Positions 28,601-36,773 of a DNA stretch of 64,000 nucleotides are shown piece after piece. The notes under the pieces are model-generated. The model had not been told where the DNA came from and did no database searches. It saw only the letters and a program-made list of their open reading frames with translations. The DNA comes from IDS-8 sp036381215. Its GTDB lineage: Bacteria; Pseudomonadota; Gammaproteobacteria; Steroidobacterales; Woeseiaceae. Within the stretch, counting starts at the first letter, position 1, and every line of letters begins with the position of its first letter. The stretch is from NCBI GenBank assembly GCA_036381215.1, contig DASVDF010000153.1:45955-109954 (forward strand), read 5' to 3'. The translations under genes and the position numbers were made by a program.

Positions 28601-29535
28601 GCGAGGCCAATCGCATCGATTTGACGTCGAGCTTCCGTGCGGGGGAGGGCACGGGCAGGCTCTACAGCAGCACGAACGGACTCGGGGGCGGCGAGCTCCG
28701 GCTGCGGCTGGTGGGCGACCATCTCACCGTGGTGAACCTGCCGCAGGTCGAAGTCGTCGCCGACATGGACGTCGGCGTCGGCGTGACGCCGGAGGACATC
28801 ACGTTCGAAGGCAACGTGCAGGTGCCGCATGCCCGCCTCTCGCCGCGCGAGATCGCCGCGGTCCGGGTGAACGAAAGCGAGGACGTGGTGATCGTCGCGA
28901 GCGAGGCGGGCGAGGAGCAGGCCGCCGCTGCTTCCGCATCCCCGCTCGCGTTCCATGGCAAGGTCGGCCTGAAGCTCGGCGACGACGTGGTCGTCAATTT
29001 CGGGGCCGCACAAACGAAGCTCGCGGGCGCCGTGGCGTTCGCCTGGAACGGACCGCCGATGCCGACCGCCAGCGGCGAATACACGGTGGCGGGACGCTTC
29101 GAGGCCTACGGGCAGCTCCTCCACATCACCGAGGGCTCGATCCGCTTTCCGGAGGTGCCTGCCAGCAACCCGCAGCTCCGCATCCGCGCGGAGCGCGAGA
29201 TTTTCGGCAATCCGCGCATTCACACCGCCGGCGTGCTCGTGTCCGGCACCGCGAGAGACCCGAAGTTCGAGGTGTACACCACGCCGGCCAGCAACGAGGA
29301 GCGCGCTTTGACCCTGCTCGTGACCGGCAGCGACTTCGACTACGAGCAGGGCGTGGGAGCCGTGGACGTCGGCACCTACATCGCGCCGGACCTGTTCCTG
29401 AGCTACGGCATCGGCCTGTTCGACCGCGAGAACGTCATCAGCATCCGCTACGATCTCGCGCGGGGGTTCGGCATCAAGGCGACCTCCGGCCGAAAGGCGG
29501 AAGGCGTCGATCTGAGCTACACGTTCGAGCGCTGA
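25678..29535 (+). CDS. tamB: TamB, inner-membrane-anchored AsmA-like bridge protein
   Basis: 1285 aa. One N-terminal transmembrane helix (about 9-32) anchors a very long beta-rich periplasmic body made of repeated amphipathic strands (the lipid-groove bridge fold), and the C-terminal DUF490/TamB domain (about 950-1285) ends DLSYTFER. The start is the GTG at 25678 inside GTGA, overlapping the tamA stop. The same frame is open for about 590 nt upstream, inside tamA, but that part is not real protein. Codon use is strongly biased to GCG/CTC/GAG, giving large spurious open frames on the other strand. Confidence 0.92.
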   Translation: MIARRVKLVAAGIGLAVFTVAAAAVAFGAWVLHSEAGTAWAWRRIAAAVPGEISAGTFAGSLAGGVHVTGLRYVAPAIDVGVERLELALHPGLFPPSLTVAGLDVAGIDVRLSPRPPGAEAGTPFSPERLALPFELVVENLSLARFTLSNGDGDVLLAIDRAALAGRWYETITLSTLDVESPLGSLAGEAALALRRPFAADAALDVRYPLAQGGKSVPLAFDALASGNLEELDVRLESEKPALTVKGVLHDLLDAPAWALEAQSPALSWPLEAAAPSVTGSDLVVASRGSASGYTLSGSGTLSAPGRAALRFEVAGNGDTRGFEIERLAVDGPPLAAQAQGSLGWAGGFTARAAADVTRFDPAALTPAWPAGMPLAGRAVGAFRPGHLELETVEAAVRGTSRAVSAAGVVDLANGVVNLDLGWHDLRWPLAGPPPRVESAQGKVAVTGRPEAWTLDGRVALAAPGLPPGTFELAGHGNREEATVVIRDSEVLGGRVAGRVHYALPDGGRWVATLSARDVETAPLLPDWPGTLSAELATSGRVEPLEVTVDFEQLSGSLRGRPIAGQGGVRFARGNLSVQHLTLTSGDAELSADGSLRGEAGLDFALDIPSLAAVLPNTAGALSGGGNVSLAGGFPRAELSLDGSDLAWRDWRAGAVRVRANEGEAPLVVDLDAEALSLAGFELSRLAAGLAAGEARQRLTASAAAGERSVELALDGSFEDWRRPLAAGWRGRLETLGLDLAPDLRFALETPANLGLGPKRVALARACLAAADGPARLCAAGATAGADDYTLSADLNALPVALVKLGLDTELDFTQTLDGSVAIERLPGRRLSADARIDISPGRVHNPANRRISLHTRQGRFEVDFDQGQVLLAHLLLPVAEAAAIEADFGVLEVARGRESPIRGKVLATVDDIGVLTALVPSISSASGRLAVDLALDGTLGRPAVTGKASLARGALAYAPLGLELSDIELTTRISEANRIDLTSSFRAGEGTGRLYSSTNGLGGGELRLRLVGDHLTVVNLPQVEVVADMDVGVGVTPEDITFEGNVQVPHARLSPREIAAVRVNESEDVVIVASEAGEEQAAAASASPLAFHGKVGLKLGDDVVVNFGAAQTKLAGAVAFAWNGPPMPTASGEYTVAGRFEAYGQLLHITEGSIRFPEVPASNPQLRIRAEREIFGNPRIHTAGVLVSGTARDPKFEVYTTPASNEERALTLLVTGSDFDYEQGVGAVDVGTYIAPDLFLSYGIGLFDRENVISIRYDLARGFGIKATSGRKAEGVDLSYTFER

Positions 29536-29567
29536 GCGAGGGACGGCGGTCGACGAGCCGCCTCGCT

Positions 29568-29573
29568 TATAAT
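29568..29573 (+). promoter_or_regulatory. -10 box (TATAAT) for the operon starting at 29608
   Basis: TATAAT lies 34 nt upstream of the ATG at 29608, just after the tamB stop. Unlike the leaderless cases, this transcript has room for a leader with GGAGG, which is present. No clear -35. Confidence 0.45.
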
Positions 29574-29607
29574 GAGTCGTTCCCGATCTCCGCTGACGGA
29601 GGTTCAC

Positions 29608-30435
29608 ATGCGCCGCCTTCTGCATCCGCTGCGCCGTTGTGCGCTTCTCACCCTCGGGTTCTCCCCGTGTGCTTTCGCGGGCTCGGTGATGCAGCTCGAC
29701 ATGAAGGAGTACTACGAGGACCCGCCGGTCATCTCCACCATCGAAATCTCGACCCAGGGCCGCTCCTCGCGCATGGAGGTCACGGGCGGCGGCGACGACG
29801 CGGGCGGCATGATCTGGCGCGGCGAGAGCGCGGACATGGTGGCGATCGATCACGACAGCCGCGAGTACTACGTGCTCGACCGGGCATCGATGGAGCGCAT
29901 GGCCGAGCGGCTGGGCGACGCGATGCAGGCGATGCAGAAAGAGTTGGAGAGGATGCCGCCGGAGCAGCGTGCGATGGCCGAGCAGATGATGAAGAAGCAC
30001 CTGCCGCGCCAGGCCGCGCCTGCCGAGCCCGCGACGCTGCATGCCACCGGCAGGACGGACGCGATCGGCGGCTACGACTGTGCGTACTACGAAGTGCGGC
30101 GTGCGGAGGTGAAACTCCGGGAGCTCTGCGTGACGCCCTGGGACGAGCTGCCGGATGGGCGCAGCATGAGCGTGGCCATGCTGGAGATGGCCGGGTTTCT
30201 CGAGTCGATGGCGAGCACGTTCGCGGAAGGGACGGGCATGGACGTGATGGGCGGCCAGCAGGAGATCTTCCAGTACATGCGCGAGCTCGACGGCTATCCG
30301 GTGCTCACCCGCGAGCTCGACGAATCCGGCAAGGTGACGAGCGAGACGGTGCTGCGCTCCGCCGACGAGCGGGACCTCGAGCCCGCCGTGTTCCAGCCGC
30401 CGGCCGGCTACGCCCGGCGGGATCCGGAGTTCTGA
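29608..30435 (+). CDS. Secreted protein of unknown function (DUF4412-like layout)
   Basis: 275 aa. Signal peptide (about 1-22, SPCAFAGSV). The mature protein starts with beta strands (STIEISTQGRSSRMEVTGG, MIWRGESADMVAIDHDSREYYVLD). A Met/Glu-rich helix with a coiled-coil look follows (about 90-130, MERMAERLGDAMQAMQKELE). A C-terminal beta part (ETVLRSADERDLEPAVFQPP) closes it. The order resembles DUF4412-type exported proteins, but I cannot be sure. It has 2 Cys in the mature part (about 153 and 173). The ATG at 29608 follows GGAGG; the next gene overlaps its stop (TGATG). Confidence 0.6.
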   Translation: MRRLLHPLRRCALLTLGFSPCAFAGSVMQLDMKEYYEDPPVISTIEISTQGRSSRMEVTGGGDDAGGMIWRGESADMVAIDHDSREYYVLDRASMERMAERLGDAMQAMQKELERMPPEQRAMAEQMMKKHLPRQAAPAEPATLHATGRTDAIGGYDCAYYEVRRAEVKLRELCVTPWDELPDGRSMSVAMLEMAGFLESMASTFAEGTGMDVMGGQQEIFQYMRELDGYPVLTRELDESGKVTSETVLRSADERDLEPAVFQPPAGYARRDPEF

Positions 30436-31427
30436 TGGCCGTGCCCGAGACGGAGCGGGTGACCCCGCTCGACGCCGGTGCGCTGCCGGCCATGATCGCC
30501 GCGGCGGCGGAGCGGATCGCGCCGTGGATCCGGCATACCCCGCTGGATCCGTCGCCGTACTTCAGCGAGATCACGGGTGCGGAGGTTTACGTCAAGCTCG
30601 AGAATCTCCAGCACACCGGCTCCTTCAAGCTGCGCGGCGCCTGCAACCGGCTGCTCACCCTGGACGAAGCGCAACGCGCCCGCGGCATCGTGGCCGCCTC
30701 CAGCGGCAATCACGGCGCCGCGCTCGCGTACGCCATGCAGCGTCTCGGCATGCACGGTGTGATCTTCGTGCCGGAAGGCACTGCCAAACCGAAAGTCGAT
30801 GCGATCCGCCGCGCGGGTGCGGAGCTCGAGTTCTTCGGCAGCGACGGCGTCGAGACCGAGAACCACGCCCGCGCGTTCGCGCGCGACCGCGGTCTCTGTT
30901 ACGTCTCGCCGTACAACGATCCCGAGGTGATCGCGGGCCAGGGCACCTGCGGCCGCGAAATCGCGGAGGACCTGCCGGAGGTCGATGCCGTGTTCGTGGC
31001 CGTCGGCGGCGGGGGGCTCATCTCCGGCATCGCGGGCTGGCTAAAAGCGCACAACCCGCGCACGCAGATCGTCTCCTGCCAGCCGGCCGCCTCGGCCGTC
31101 ATGACGCACTCGATCGAAGCAGGGCGGATCCTCGATTTGCCGAGCGAGCCGACGCTCTCGGACGGCACGGCGGGCGGGATCGAACAAGGAGCGATTACCT
31201 TCGAGCTCGTGCGCGCGCTGGTCGACGACTACGTCACGGTGAGCGAGGACGAGATCGTCACCGCCATGCGCGGCTTCATCGACGCGCACCACATGCTGCT
31301 CGAGGGCGGCGCGGGGGTGGCGCTCGCCGGCCTGGTCGCGACCGGCCGGCGCCATGCCGGGCAGCGGGTCGCCGCGGTGATCTGCGGCGGCAATATCGGC
31401 CGGGATACGCTGGGGAGGGTCATCTGA
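30435..31427 (+). CDS. Threonine dehydratase-like PLP enzyme (serine/threonine ammonia-lyase family)
   Basis: 330 aa, fold-type II PLP enzyme without an ACT domain, so like the catabolic or serine-racemase-type branch rather than IlvA. K65 in SFKLRGA is the PLP lysine, SSGNHG (about 92-97) cups the phosphate side and GGGGLISGI (about 185) is the phosphate loop. It could deaminate L-threonine or L-serine, or racemise serine. It overlaps the gene before it and the DUF4097 gene after it (TGATG at both ends), so it sits in a tightly coupled group of unrelated function. Confidence 0.85.
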   Translation: MAVPETERVTPLDAGALPAMIAAAAERIAPWIRHTPLDPSPYFSEITGAEVYVKLENLQHTGSFKLRGACNRLLTLDEAQRARGIVAASSGNHGAALAYAMQRLGMHGVIFVPEGTAKPKVDAIRRAGAELEFFGSDGVETENHARAFARDRGLCYVSPYNDPEVIAGQGTCGREIAEDLPEVDAVFVAVGGGGLISGIAGWLKAHNPRTQIVSCQPAASAVMTHSIEAGRILDLPSEPTLSDGTAGGIEQGAITFELVRALVDDYVTVSEDEIVTAMRGFIDAHHMLLEGGAGVALAGLVATGRRHAGQRVAAVICGGNIGRDTLGRVI

Positions 31428-32155
31428 TGTGGCGATTCGCTCTGCCGCTCCTGCTTTGCACCGTCGCCGCGTTCGCAGCCGGTGACGCGGCTTACGAAGA
31501 GCCGCGCGACCTGTCGCTGAACGCGGACGGAGTCGAACGGCTCACCGTGCAGGTGGCTGCCGGCAGCCTGCGCATCACCGGCGTGGCCGCGAACGATACG
31601 ATCGTCGCGAAGGCCCTGATCCGGATCCCGGATGCCGGCGCGGAGGAGGCGCGCCGCATCATCGAGGAGGACCTGACGCTCGAGCTCGTGCGGGACGGCG
31701 AGGCCGCGCGGCTGGAGGCACAGTTCAAAACGGGCCTCTTTGCCGGGCAGTCGGGCAGCGTCGCGCTCGACGTCACGGTACCGCAGCGCCTGGCGCTCGA
31801 CGTCGACGACGGCTCCGGGCCGATCGAGATCGAGGGCGTCCATGGCGACATCGGTATCGACGACGGCTCGGGCCCGATCACCCTCAGAGGAAGCGGCGGC
31901 AACGTGACCATCGACGACGGCTCGGGCGCCCTGGCGGCGGAGGACACGGGGGGCGATCTCGCGATCGACGACGGCTCCGGCGAGATCACCGTGCGCCGTG
32001 TCGCGGGCAGCGTGCGCATAGACGACGGCTCGGGCGACATCATCGTCAGCGGCGTGGCCGGGGATCTCGACATCGAGGAGGCCGGAAGCGGCGGGGTCGA
32101 GGTGAGCGACGTCGGCGGGGAGATCCGGCGCGGCGACTCCCCGGGAGACCGCTGA
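31427..32155 (+). CDS. DUF4097-type exported beta-solenoid protein with 18-residue repeats
   Basis: 242 aa. Signal peptide (about 1-18, FAAGDAA). Residues about 25-120 are a beta-rich cap. From residue 127 five repeats of 18 residues follow, each opening with DDGSG (GSG turn) and ending in a hydrophobic strand such as GDIGI or GNVTI; a sixth copy is degenerate. This is the pattern of a right-handed beta-helix built from DUF4097-type strands. Acidic turns could bind Ca2+, which is inference. Function of the family is unknown. Confidence 0.78.
   Translation: MWRFALPLLLCTVAAFAAGDAAYEEPRDLSLNADGVERLTVQVAAGSLRITGVAANDTIVAKALIRIPDAGAEEARRIIEEDLTLELVRDGEAARLEAQFKTGLFAGQSGSVALDVTVPQRLALDVDDGSGPIEIEGVHGDIGIDDGSGPITLRGSGGNVTIDDGSGALAAEDTGGDLAIDDGSGEITVRRVAGSVRIDDGSGDIIVSGVAGDLDIEEAGSGGVEVSDVGGEIRRGDSPGDR
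31805..32074 (+). repeat. Five in-frame 54-nt repeats coding for DDGSG-type coils
   Basis: Copies begin at 31805, 31859, 31913, 31967 and 32021, each with GACGACGGCTC at its start. Third positions and the strand parts differ between copies, so this is an old protein-level repeat, not a recent DNA duplication. The period is exactly 54 nt. Confidence 0.85.
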
Positions 32156-32254
32156 CCGGGACGCCGTCCTGGACTCTTCCGCCCGGGAATCTCCGGGAGG
32201 AGAATCGGTCTGAAACAGGGTCCGCATCAGGCCCGGGGCAGGCGGGAGGCACGC

Positions 32255-32806
32255 ATGATCGGCACAACGAGGCTCGGCGCGGCGATGTTCGTCGCGGGCG
32301 TCCTGGCAACGACGCCGCTCCCCGCGCAACAGACCGAGCGGGCGGATGCGCAGCCGAAAACCGTCATCGGGCCCCGCAACCCCGATCTGCACGAAGGCGC
32401 GCGCCAGCTTCTGGACGGCAACGGCAAGCTCGGGGTGGAGCTCACGTTGCGGGGGCTCGCCGTCGCGCAGGGCGCGCGCGAGGAGGAAGCCGCGTTGTCC
32501 AACCTGTGCGCCGGCTACATCATGCTCGAGCAGTACGACGAGGCGCTCACCTACTGCAACAGGGTGCTCGAGCAGAATCCCGACAACTGGCGCGGTTACA
32601 ACAACCGCGCGCTCGTCTATATCAAGACCAGGCAATACGACAAGGCGCAGGCCGACCTGCAGAAGGGCGAGGCGCTGAACCCGGACGCGCGCACCTTGCA
32701 GATCGCGCGCGCGATGTATCTCGACGCGGTGCAGCCCGTCGATCCCGAGGTGGAGATCGACGACCGGCAGGTGGAGCCGCCGGATGAAGAGGAAGACGCA
32801 AACTGA
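32255..32806 (+). CDS. Secreted tetratricopeptide-repeat protein
   Basis: 183 aa. Signal peptide (about 1-24, TPLPAQQ). At least two TPR units are visible (EAALSNLCAGYIMLEQYDEA about 77-96, and WRGYNNRALVYIKTRQYDKA about 110-129), followed by an acidic tail ending EEEDAN. Probably a periplasmic protein-protein adaptor. The ATG at 32255 follows GGGAGG. Its last 23 bases overlap the next gene, a TonB-C-domain protein, so the two are likely translated together and may be partners. Confidence 0.78.
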   Translation: MIGTTRLGAAMFVAGVLATTPLPAQQTERADAQPKTVIGPRNPDLHEGARQLLDGNGKLGVELTLRGLAVAQGAREEEAALSNLCAGYIMLEQYDEALTYCNRVLEQNPDNWRGYNNRALVYIKTRQYDKAQADLQKGEALNPDARTLQIARAMYLDAVQPVDPEVEIDDRQVEPPDEEEDAN

Positions 32807-33212
32807 TCTTCGGTCCCTCCTGTACCTGACGCTGGCGGCGTTCGCGCTCACACCGGCGGCGTACGGGGACGACGAAAAGGACGAGGTCGACGTGCCGGCC
32901 GACGCCGAGGAGCCGGTGCCCGTTCTGGCACGCACTCCGGCGCTGACGCAGTTCCCCGACTATCCGCCGCGCGCCCGCCTCCAGCGCATCGAGGGCGAGG
33001 CGACCGTCTGCTTCAAGGTTGCACCGAACGGCCGCGTGCTCGATCCCGCGATCGAGAACAGCACGCACAAGATCTTCGAAAAGCCGGCGCTCGCGGCGAT
33101 TCGTGCATCGACTTTCGAGCCGCTCGGGCCCGGAGAGACGATATCCGCAAAGCGCATGTGCCGTACTTTCCGCTTCCGGCTGGAGCCCGTGGCAACAGCG
33201 GACTCGGTGTAG
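32784..33212 (+). CDS. Small exported TonB C-terminal-domain protein
   Basis: 142 aa. Signal peptide (about 1-28, TPAAYGD), a short acidic linker, then one TonB-C domain (about 50-137: FPDYPPRARLQRIEGEATVCFKV ... KPALAAIRASTFEP). It lacks the N-terminal membrane anchor and Pro-rich spacer of a true TonB, and it has two Cys (about 74 and 127) that could form a disulfide in the periplasm. So it is a stand-alone TonB-C module, not an energy transducer in the usual sense. Overlaps the TPR gene by 23 nt. Confidence 0.75.
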   Translation: MKRKTQTDLRSLLYLTLAAFALTPAAYGDDEKDEVDVPADAEEPVPVLARTPALTQFPDYPPRARLQRIEGEATVCFKVAPNGRVLDPAIENSTHKIFEKPALAAIRASTFEPLGPGETISAKRMCRTFRFRLEPVATADSV

Positions 33213-33230
33213 GCCTGCCGCGCGCCCGCG

Positions 33231-33785
33231 TCAGCGCACCGGCTGGAGCTCGAGCTGCAGCGTATAGATGAAATCGCCGAGCGCCGAGAGATCGTCGTTG
33301 GCGGCGTTGGCGGCCAGGTTCAGGATGACCGGCACGGCCGTGGCGGGCGCCTGCCAGGCGAGCTGCCAGGAGATCCGCCCCTCGTCCGTGTCCCGGCGTC
33401 CTTCGCTCGTGTGCTGCAGGTATTCGCGGCCACCGTCCGTGACCGCGAGCGTGCGCGCATCGACCGGGCTCACGCGGCCGGCCGCTGCGCCCTCGGCCGT
33501 GCGCAGCGCGAGCTGGAAGCCGCCCGCCTCGAGCTCCGGGTGCTCGAGCACGATCGACAGGCGGTACGACTCGCCCGGCACGTAGCGTTCCGGCAGGCCC
33601 GTGACGGTGAGGCCGCCGGCGGCGTCGTTCCTGTCGTTGTCCGAATGGCAGGCGGTGCAGTCCGGCTCGCCGAACCCGCCGGTGTGCCCGGGCGGCGCCC
33701 CGTTGTCGTACGCCCACGCCCATGCCCACAGCCCGAACATGAGCACGAGCATCAGCGCCGCCACGTTCCGGCAGCGTTCACGCAC
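33231..33785 (-). CDS. Exported choice-of-anchor V-like protein with one c-type heme motif
   Basis: About 184 aa. Signal peptide rich in Trp (MFGLWAWAWAYDNG), then CTACH, a CxxCH heme-attachment motif, close to the mature N-terminus, then a beta-sandwich (VTGLPERYVPGESYRLSIVLEHPE ... GGFQLALRT) like the Reeler/choice-of-anchor V type. No Met ligand is obvious. The start is uncertain: GTG at 33785 gives a basic n-region, ATG at 33752 is the alternative, and neither has a ribosome site. It is the last gene downstream of the Vgb-like propeller and could pass electrons for it, but that is inference. Confidence 0.6.
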   Translation of the reverse strand: MRERCRNVAALMLVLMFGLWAWAWAYDNGAPPGHTGGFGEPDCTACHSDNDRNDAAGGLTVTGLPERYVPGESYRLSIVLEHPELEAGGFQLALRTAEGAAAGRVSPVDARTLAVTDGGREYLQHTSEGRRDTDEGRISWQLAWQAPATAVPVILNLAANAANDDLSALGDFIYTLQLELQPVR

Positions 33786-33842
33786 GGCACGAGCCGCAAA
33801 AAGGGCGGAGCCCCGGCCACTGCCCGCGAACGTGCGTGAACG
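33775..33842 (-). repeat. 12-bp perfect inverted repeat around the heme-protein gene start
   Basis: CGTTCACGCACG at 33775-33786 and CGTGCGTGAACG at 33831-33842 are exact reverse complements with 44 nt between. One arm sits on the putative GTG start codon and the other near the end of the upstream gene. It could be a hairpin in the mRNA between the two genes, or a protein-binding pair. Confidence 0.5.
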
Positions 33843-33868
33843 ATGCCAAATCGTGCATCGCTCCGCGC

Positions 33869-34855
33869 TCAATGCACCTTGGCACGCCCGATGGTGTTCG
33901 CATCCGTCCCGAACCAGATTTCGCCGGCCGGCTCGTAGTAGCTCATGTGGCGTACCGCGCCCGCGCCGCTCGGAATGTCCGTCGTGCTGAAGAACGTCTC
34001 CTCGTCGGTGTCGAATCCGAGGAGCCGATTCGGCGACACGCCCGTCTCCACCAGCCAGACGCGGTCGAAGCGGTCCACCGCCATGCCGTAGGGGCGGCTG
34101 TCGGCGCCGCCCGGCAACGCCCATTCGTCGAAGCTGCCGCTCCCGGGATCGTAGCGGCCGAGGTAGCCGCGCGCGTAATCGCCGTACCACACGTCGCCGT
34201 CGGAGGTGACGACCAGCCGCCTGGGCCGCGAGTCTTCGTCCGGCAGGGGAATCTCCTCGAGGCTCATCGCCTCGGGATCGATGCGGATCAGCTTGTAGCT
34301 GCCGAACTCCACGGCCCACGGAATGCCGTTCGCGTTGACCACGATGCCGTAGGGGCGGGCCCTTCGCGTCGGCACCTCGATCAGCTGGACCGCGTGGCTC
34401 TGCATGGCGAGCCGCCCGACGAAGTTGCCCTGCTGCACCGTGAACCAGACGTTGCCGAGGCCATCGAAGGTGAGCGTGTGCGGATCGACGGCCTTTTTGT
34501 CCGGCATGGCGATCTTGACGATGCGCGCCGTCTTCGGATCCATGAATCCGATATGTGCCGCGCGATTGCCCGCGTACCAGATCCCGTTTTCGCCGTCGAC
34601 GATCAGGTTGTGCGGACCCGTCCCCGGGTCGAGGTCGTAACGGCTGAACTCGCCGGTTTCGGGATCGAGGTTCGCGACGTAGTCGCCGCGCTGGCCGACG
34701 AACCAGGCCCGGCCGTCGGGCGCGATGTCCGGGTCGCGGGGCCCGCTGTTTTCCCAGGGCACGGTCCACTCGCGGATGTCGACGGGAGCGGCGCGGCCGG
34801 CGGCGGGCAGCAGGGCGACGCCGGCGGCGAGGAGCAGGGCGCAGCGCAGATTCAT
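33869..34855 (-). CDS. Exported Vgb-like (streptogramin lyase/SMP-30) beta-propeller protein
   Basis: 328 aa. Signal peptide (about 1-23, PAAGRAAPVD). The rest is a run of propeller blades with G-x-W-F/Y-x-x-N/D signatures (GRAWFVGQRGD, NGIWYAGNRAA, GNVWFTVQQGN, GDVWYGDYARG, GEIWFGTDANT). In cytosolic Vgb proteins this fold opens streptogramin rings. An exported version in this context is more likely a lactonase, scaffold or sensor than an antibiotic-resistance enzyme. Its ATG overlaps the aldolase stop (ATGA). Confidence 0.78.
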   Translation of the reverse strand: MNLRCALLLAAGVALLPAAGRAAPVDIREWTVPWENSGPRDPDIAPDGRAWFVGQRGDYVANLDPETGEFSRYDLDPGTGPHNLIVDGENGIWYAGNRAAHIGFMDPKTARIVKIAMPDKKAVDPHTLTFDGLGNVWFTVQQGNFVGRLAMQSHAVQLIEVPTRRARPYGIVVNANGIPWAVEFGSYKLIRIDPEAMSLEEIPLPDEDSRPRRLVVTSDGDVWYGDYARGYLGRYDPGSGSFDEWALPGGADSRPYGMAVDRFDRVWLVETGVSPNRLLGFDTDEETFFSTTDIPSGAGAVRHMSYYEPAGEIWFGTDANTIGRAKVH

Positions 34856-35465
34856 CGCGAATCCTCCTTCGAAAAATGCAGGGCGAGCACGCGTTGTGCC
34901 GCTTCGGCCAGCGAGCGCCCCGCGGTGATGATGCCCGCCTCGTGGCCCGCCATGACGGCGAGCCGCGCGGCCGGAAAGTCTGTCTCACGGTAGAGACGCG
35001 CGAGCTCGCGCGCCATTTCCGGGGTGCCGTAGGCGACGTCCTCGCGCGTGGTCGGCGCAAAGCCGCGGAGTCGCCGCCACAGCGGCTCGTCGTGCACGTG
35101 CACCACCGCGCCGAACGCGGCATCGAGGGCATAGATCGCTGCGTGCGTCAGCGTCTCCGAGGAGGCCTGTACCGCGCCGCGGCAGTGCACGGTGTTGCCG
35201 TCGATGTCGTAATCCGTCACCAGGGCATAATGCTCGCGATCGGTGTGTGCGAGGTGGCCGGTTTGCGTGCCGCTCACCAGGAATTCGCGACCGCTGCCGA
35301 TGCGCAGGCTCAGGTTCCCGTAACCGATGCCCGCGTCCTCGTAGTGGCCGACGAGGCCGGCTTCGAACAGCGGCCGCCGCCAGCGCTCGAGCAGGGCGAC
35401 CTCGGCGTGCTCGACCGGCCGGCGGTCGCTCCAGCGCACGGCGAACCGGGTGTAGCCCTCGTCGA

Positions 35466-35469
<4 letters not shown>
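34852..35469 (-). CDS. Class II aldolase/adducin-family zinc enzyme next to mtnA
   Basis: 205 aa from a GTG start at 35469 that overlaps the mtnA stop. Class II aldolase fold: GNLSLRIG (about 51-58), acidic E105 in SSETLTHA, zinc histidines H124 and H126 (VVHVHDEP) and H176 (MAGHEAGI). It differs from the MtnB at 955-1596 throughout. Coupled to mtnA, its substrate should be 5-methylthioribulose-1-phosphate or 5-deoxyribulose-1-phosphate. Either it cleaves that to DHAP plus an aldehyde, as Ald2 does in the DHAP shunt, or it is a second dehydratase. Because a complete mtnB exists elsewhere in the window, aldolase is my preferred reading. Confidence 0.78.
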
Positions 35470-36581
<1,112 letters not shown>

Positions 36582-36773
36582 GTCACTGTCTCCTGAATGG
36601 TGTCGCCCTGCCGCACAAGCTACCCCAGTCACGGCGGCCCGCGCCACCGCCGGCGGCAAATCCGGCCTGTGGCGGATGCGCGACGTTGAAAGAGCGGGAT
36701 AAAACCGGTTTCAAAGCCGGCCGGAGCCGGATGCTGATAACCTGTGGCGACTCGGGCAAACAGCCGGTCGAGC

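Noticed and set aside
26053..30042. Very long open frame (over 1300 codons) on the minus strand opposite tamB
   Set aside because: It is a shadow of tamB codon bias; it has no recognisable domain, is rich in Arg/Ala/Glu, and has no ribosome site. tamB is a well-supported protein in the other strand.
33869..34855. Vgb-like gene as a streptogramin-resistance gene
   Set aside because: The protein has a signal peptide and lies in an mtnA operon; the propeller fold is shared by many lactonases and scaffolds, so resistance is not supported.
33786..35132. In-frame extension of the heme-motif protein on the minus strand
   Set aside because: It runs through the Vgb-like gene in another frame with shadow composition. 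The real protein begins near its signal peptide.
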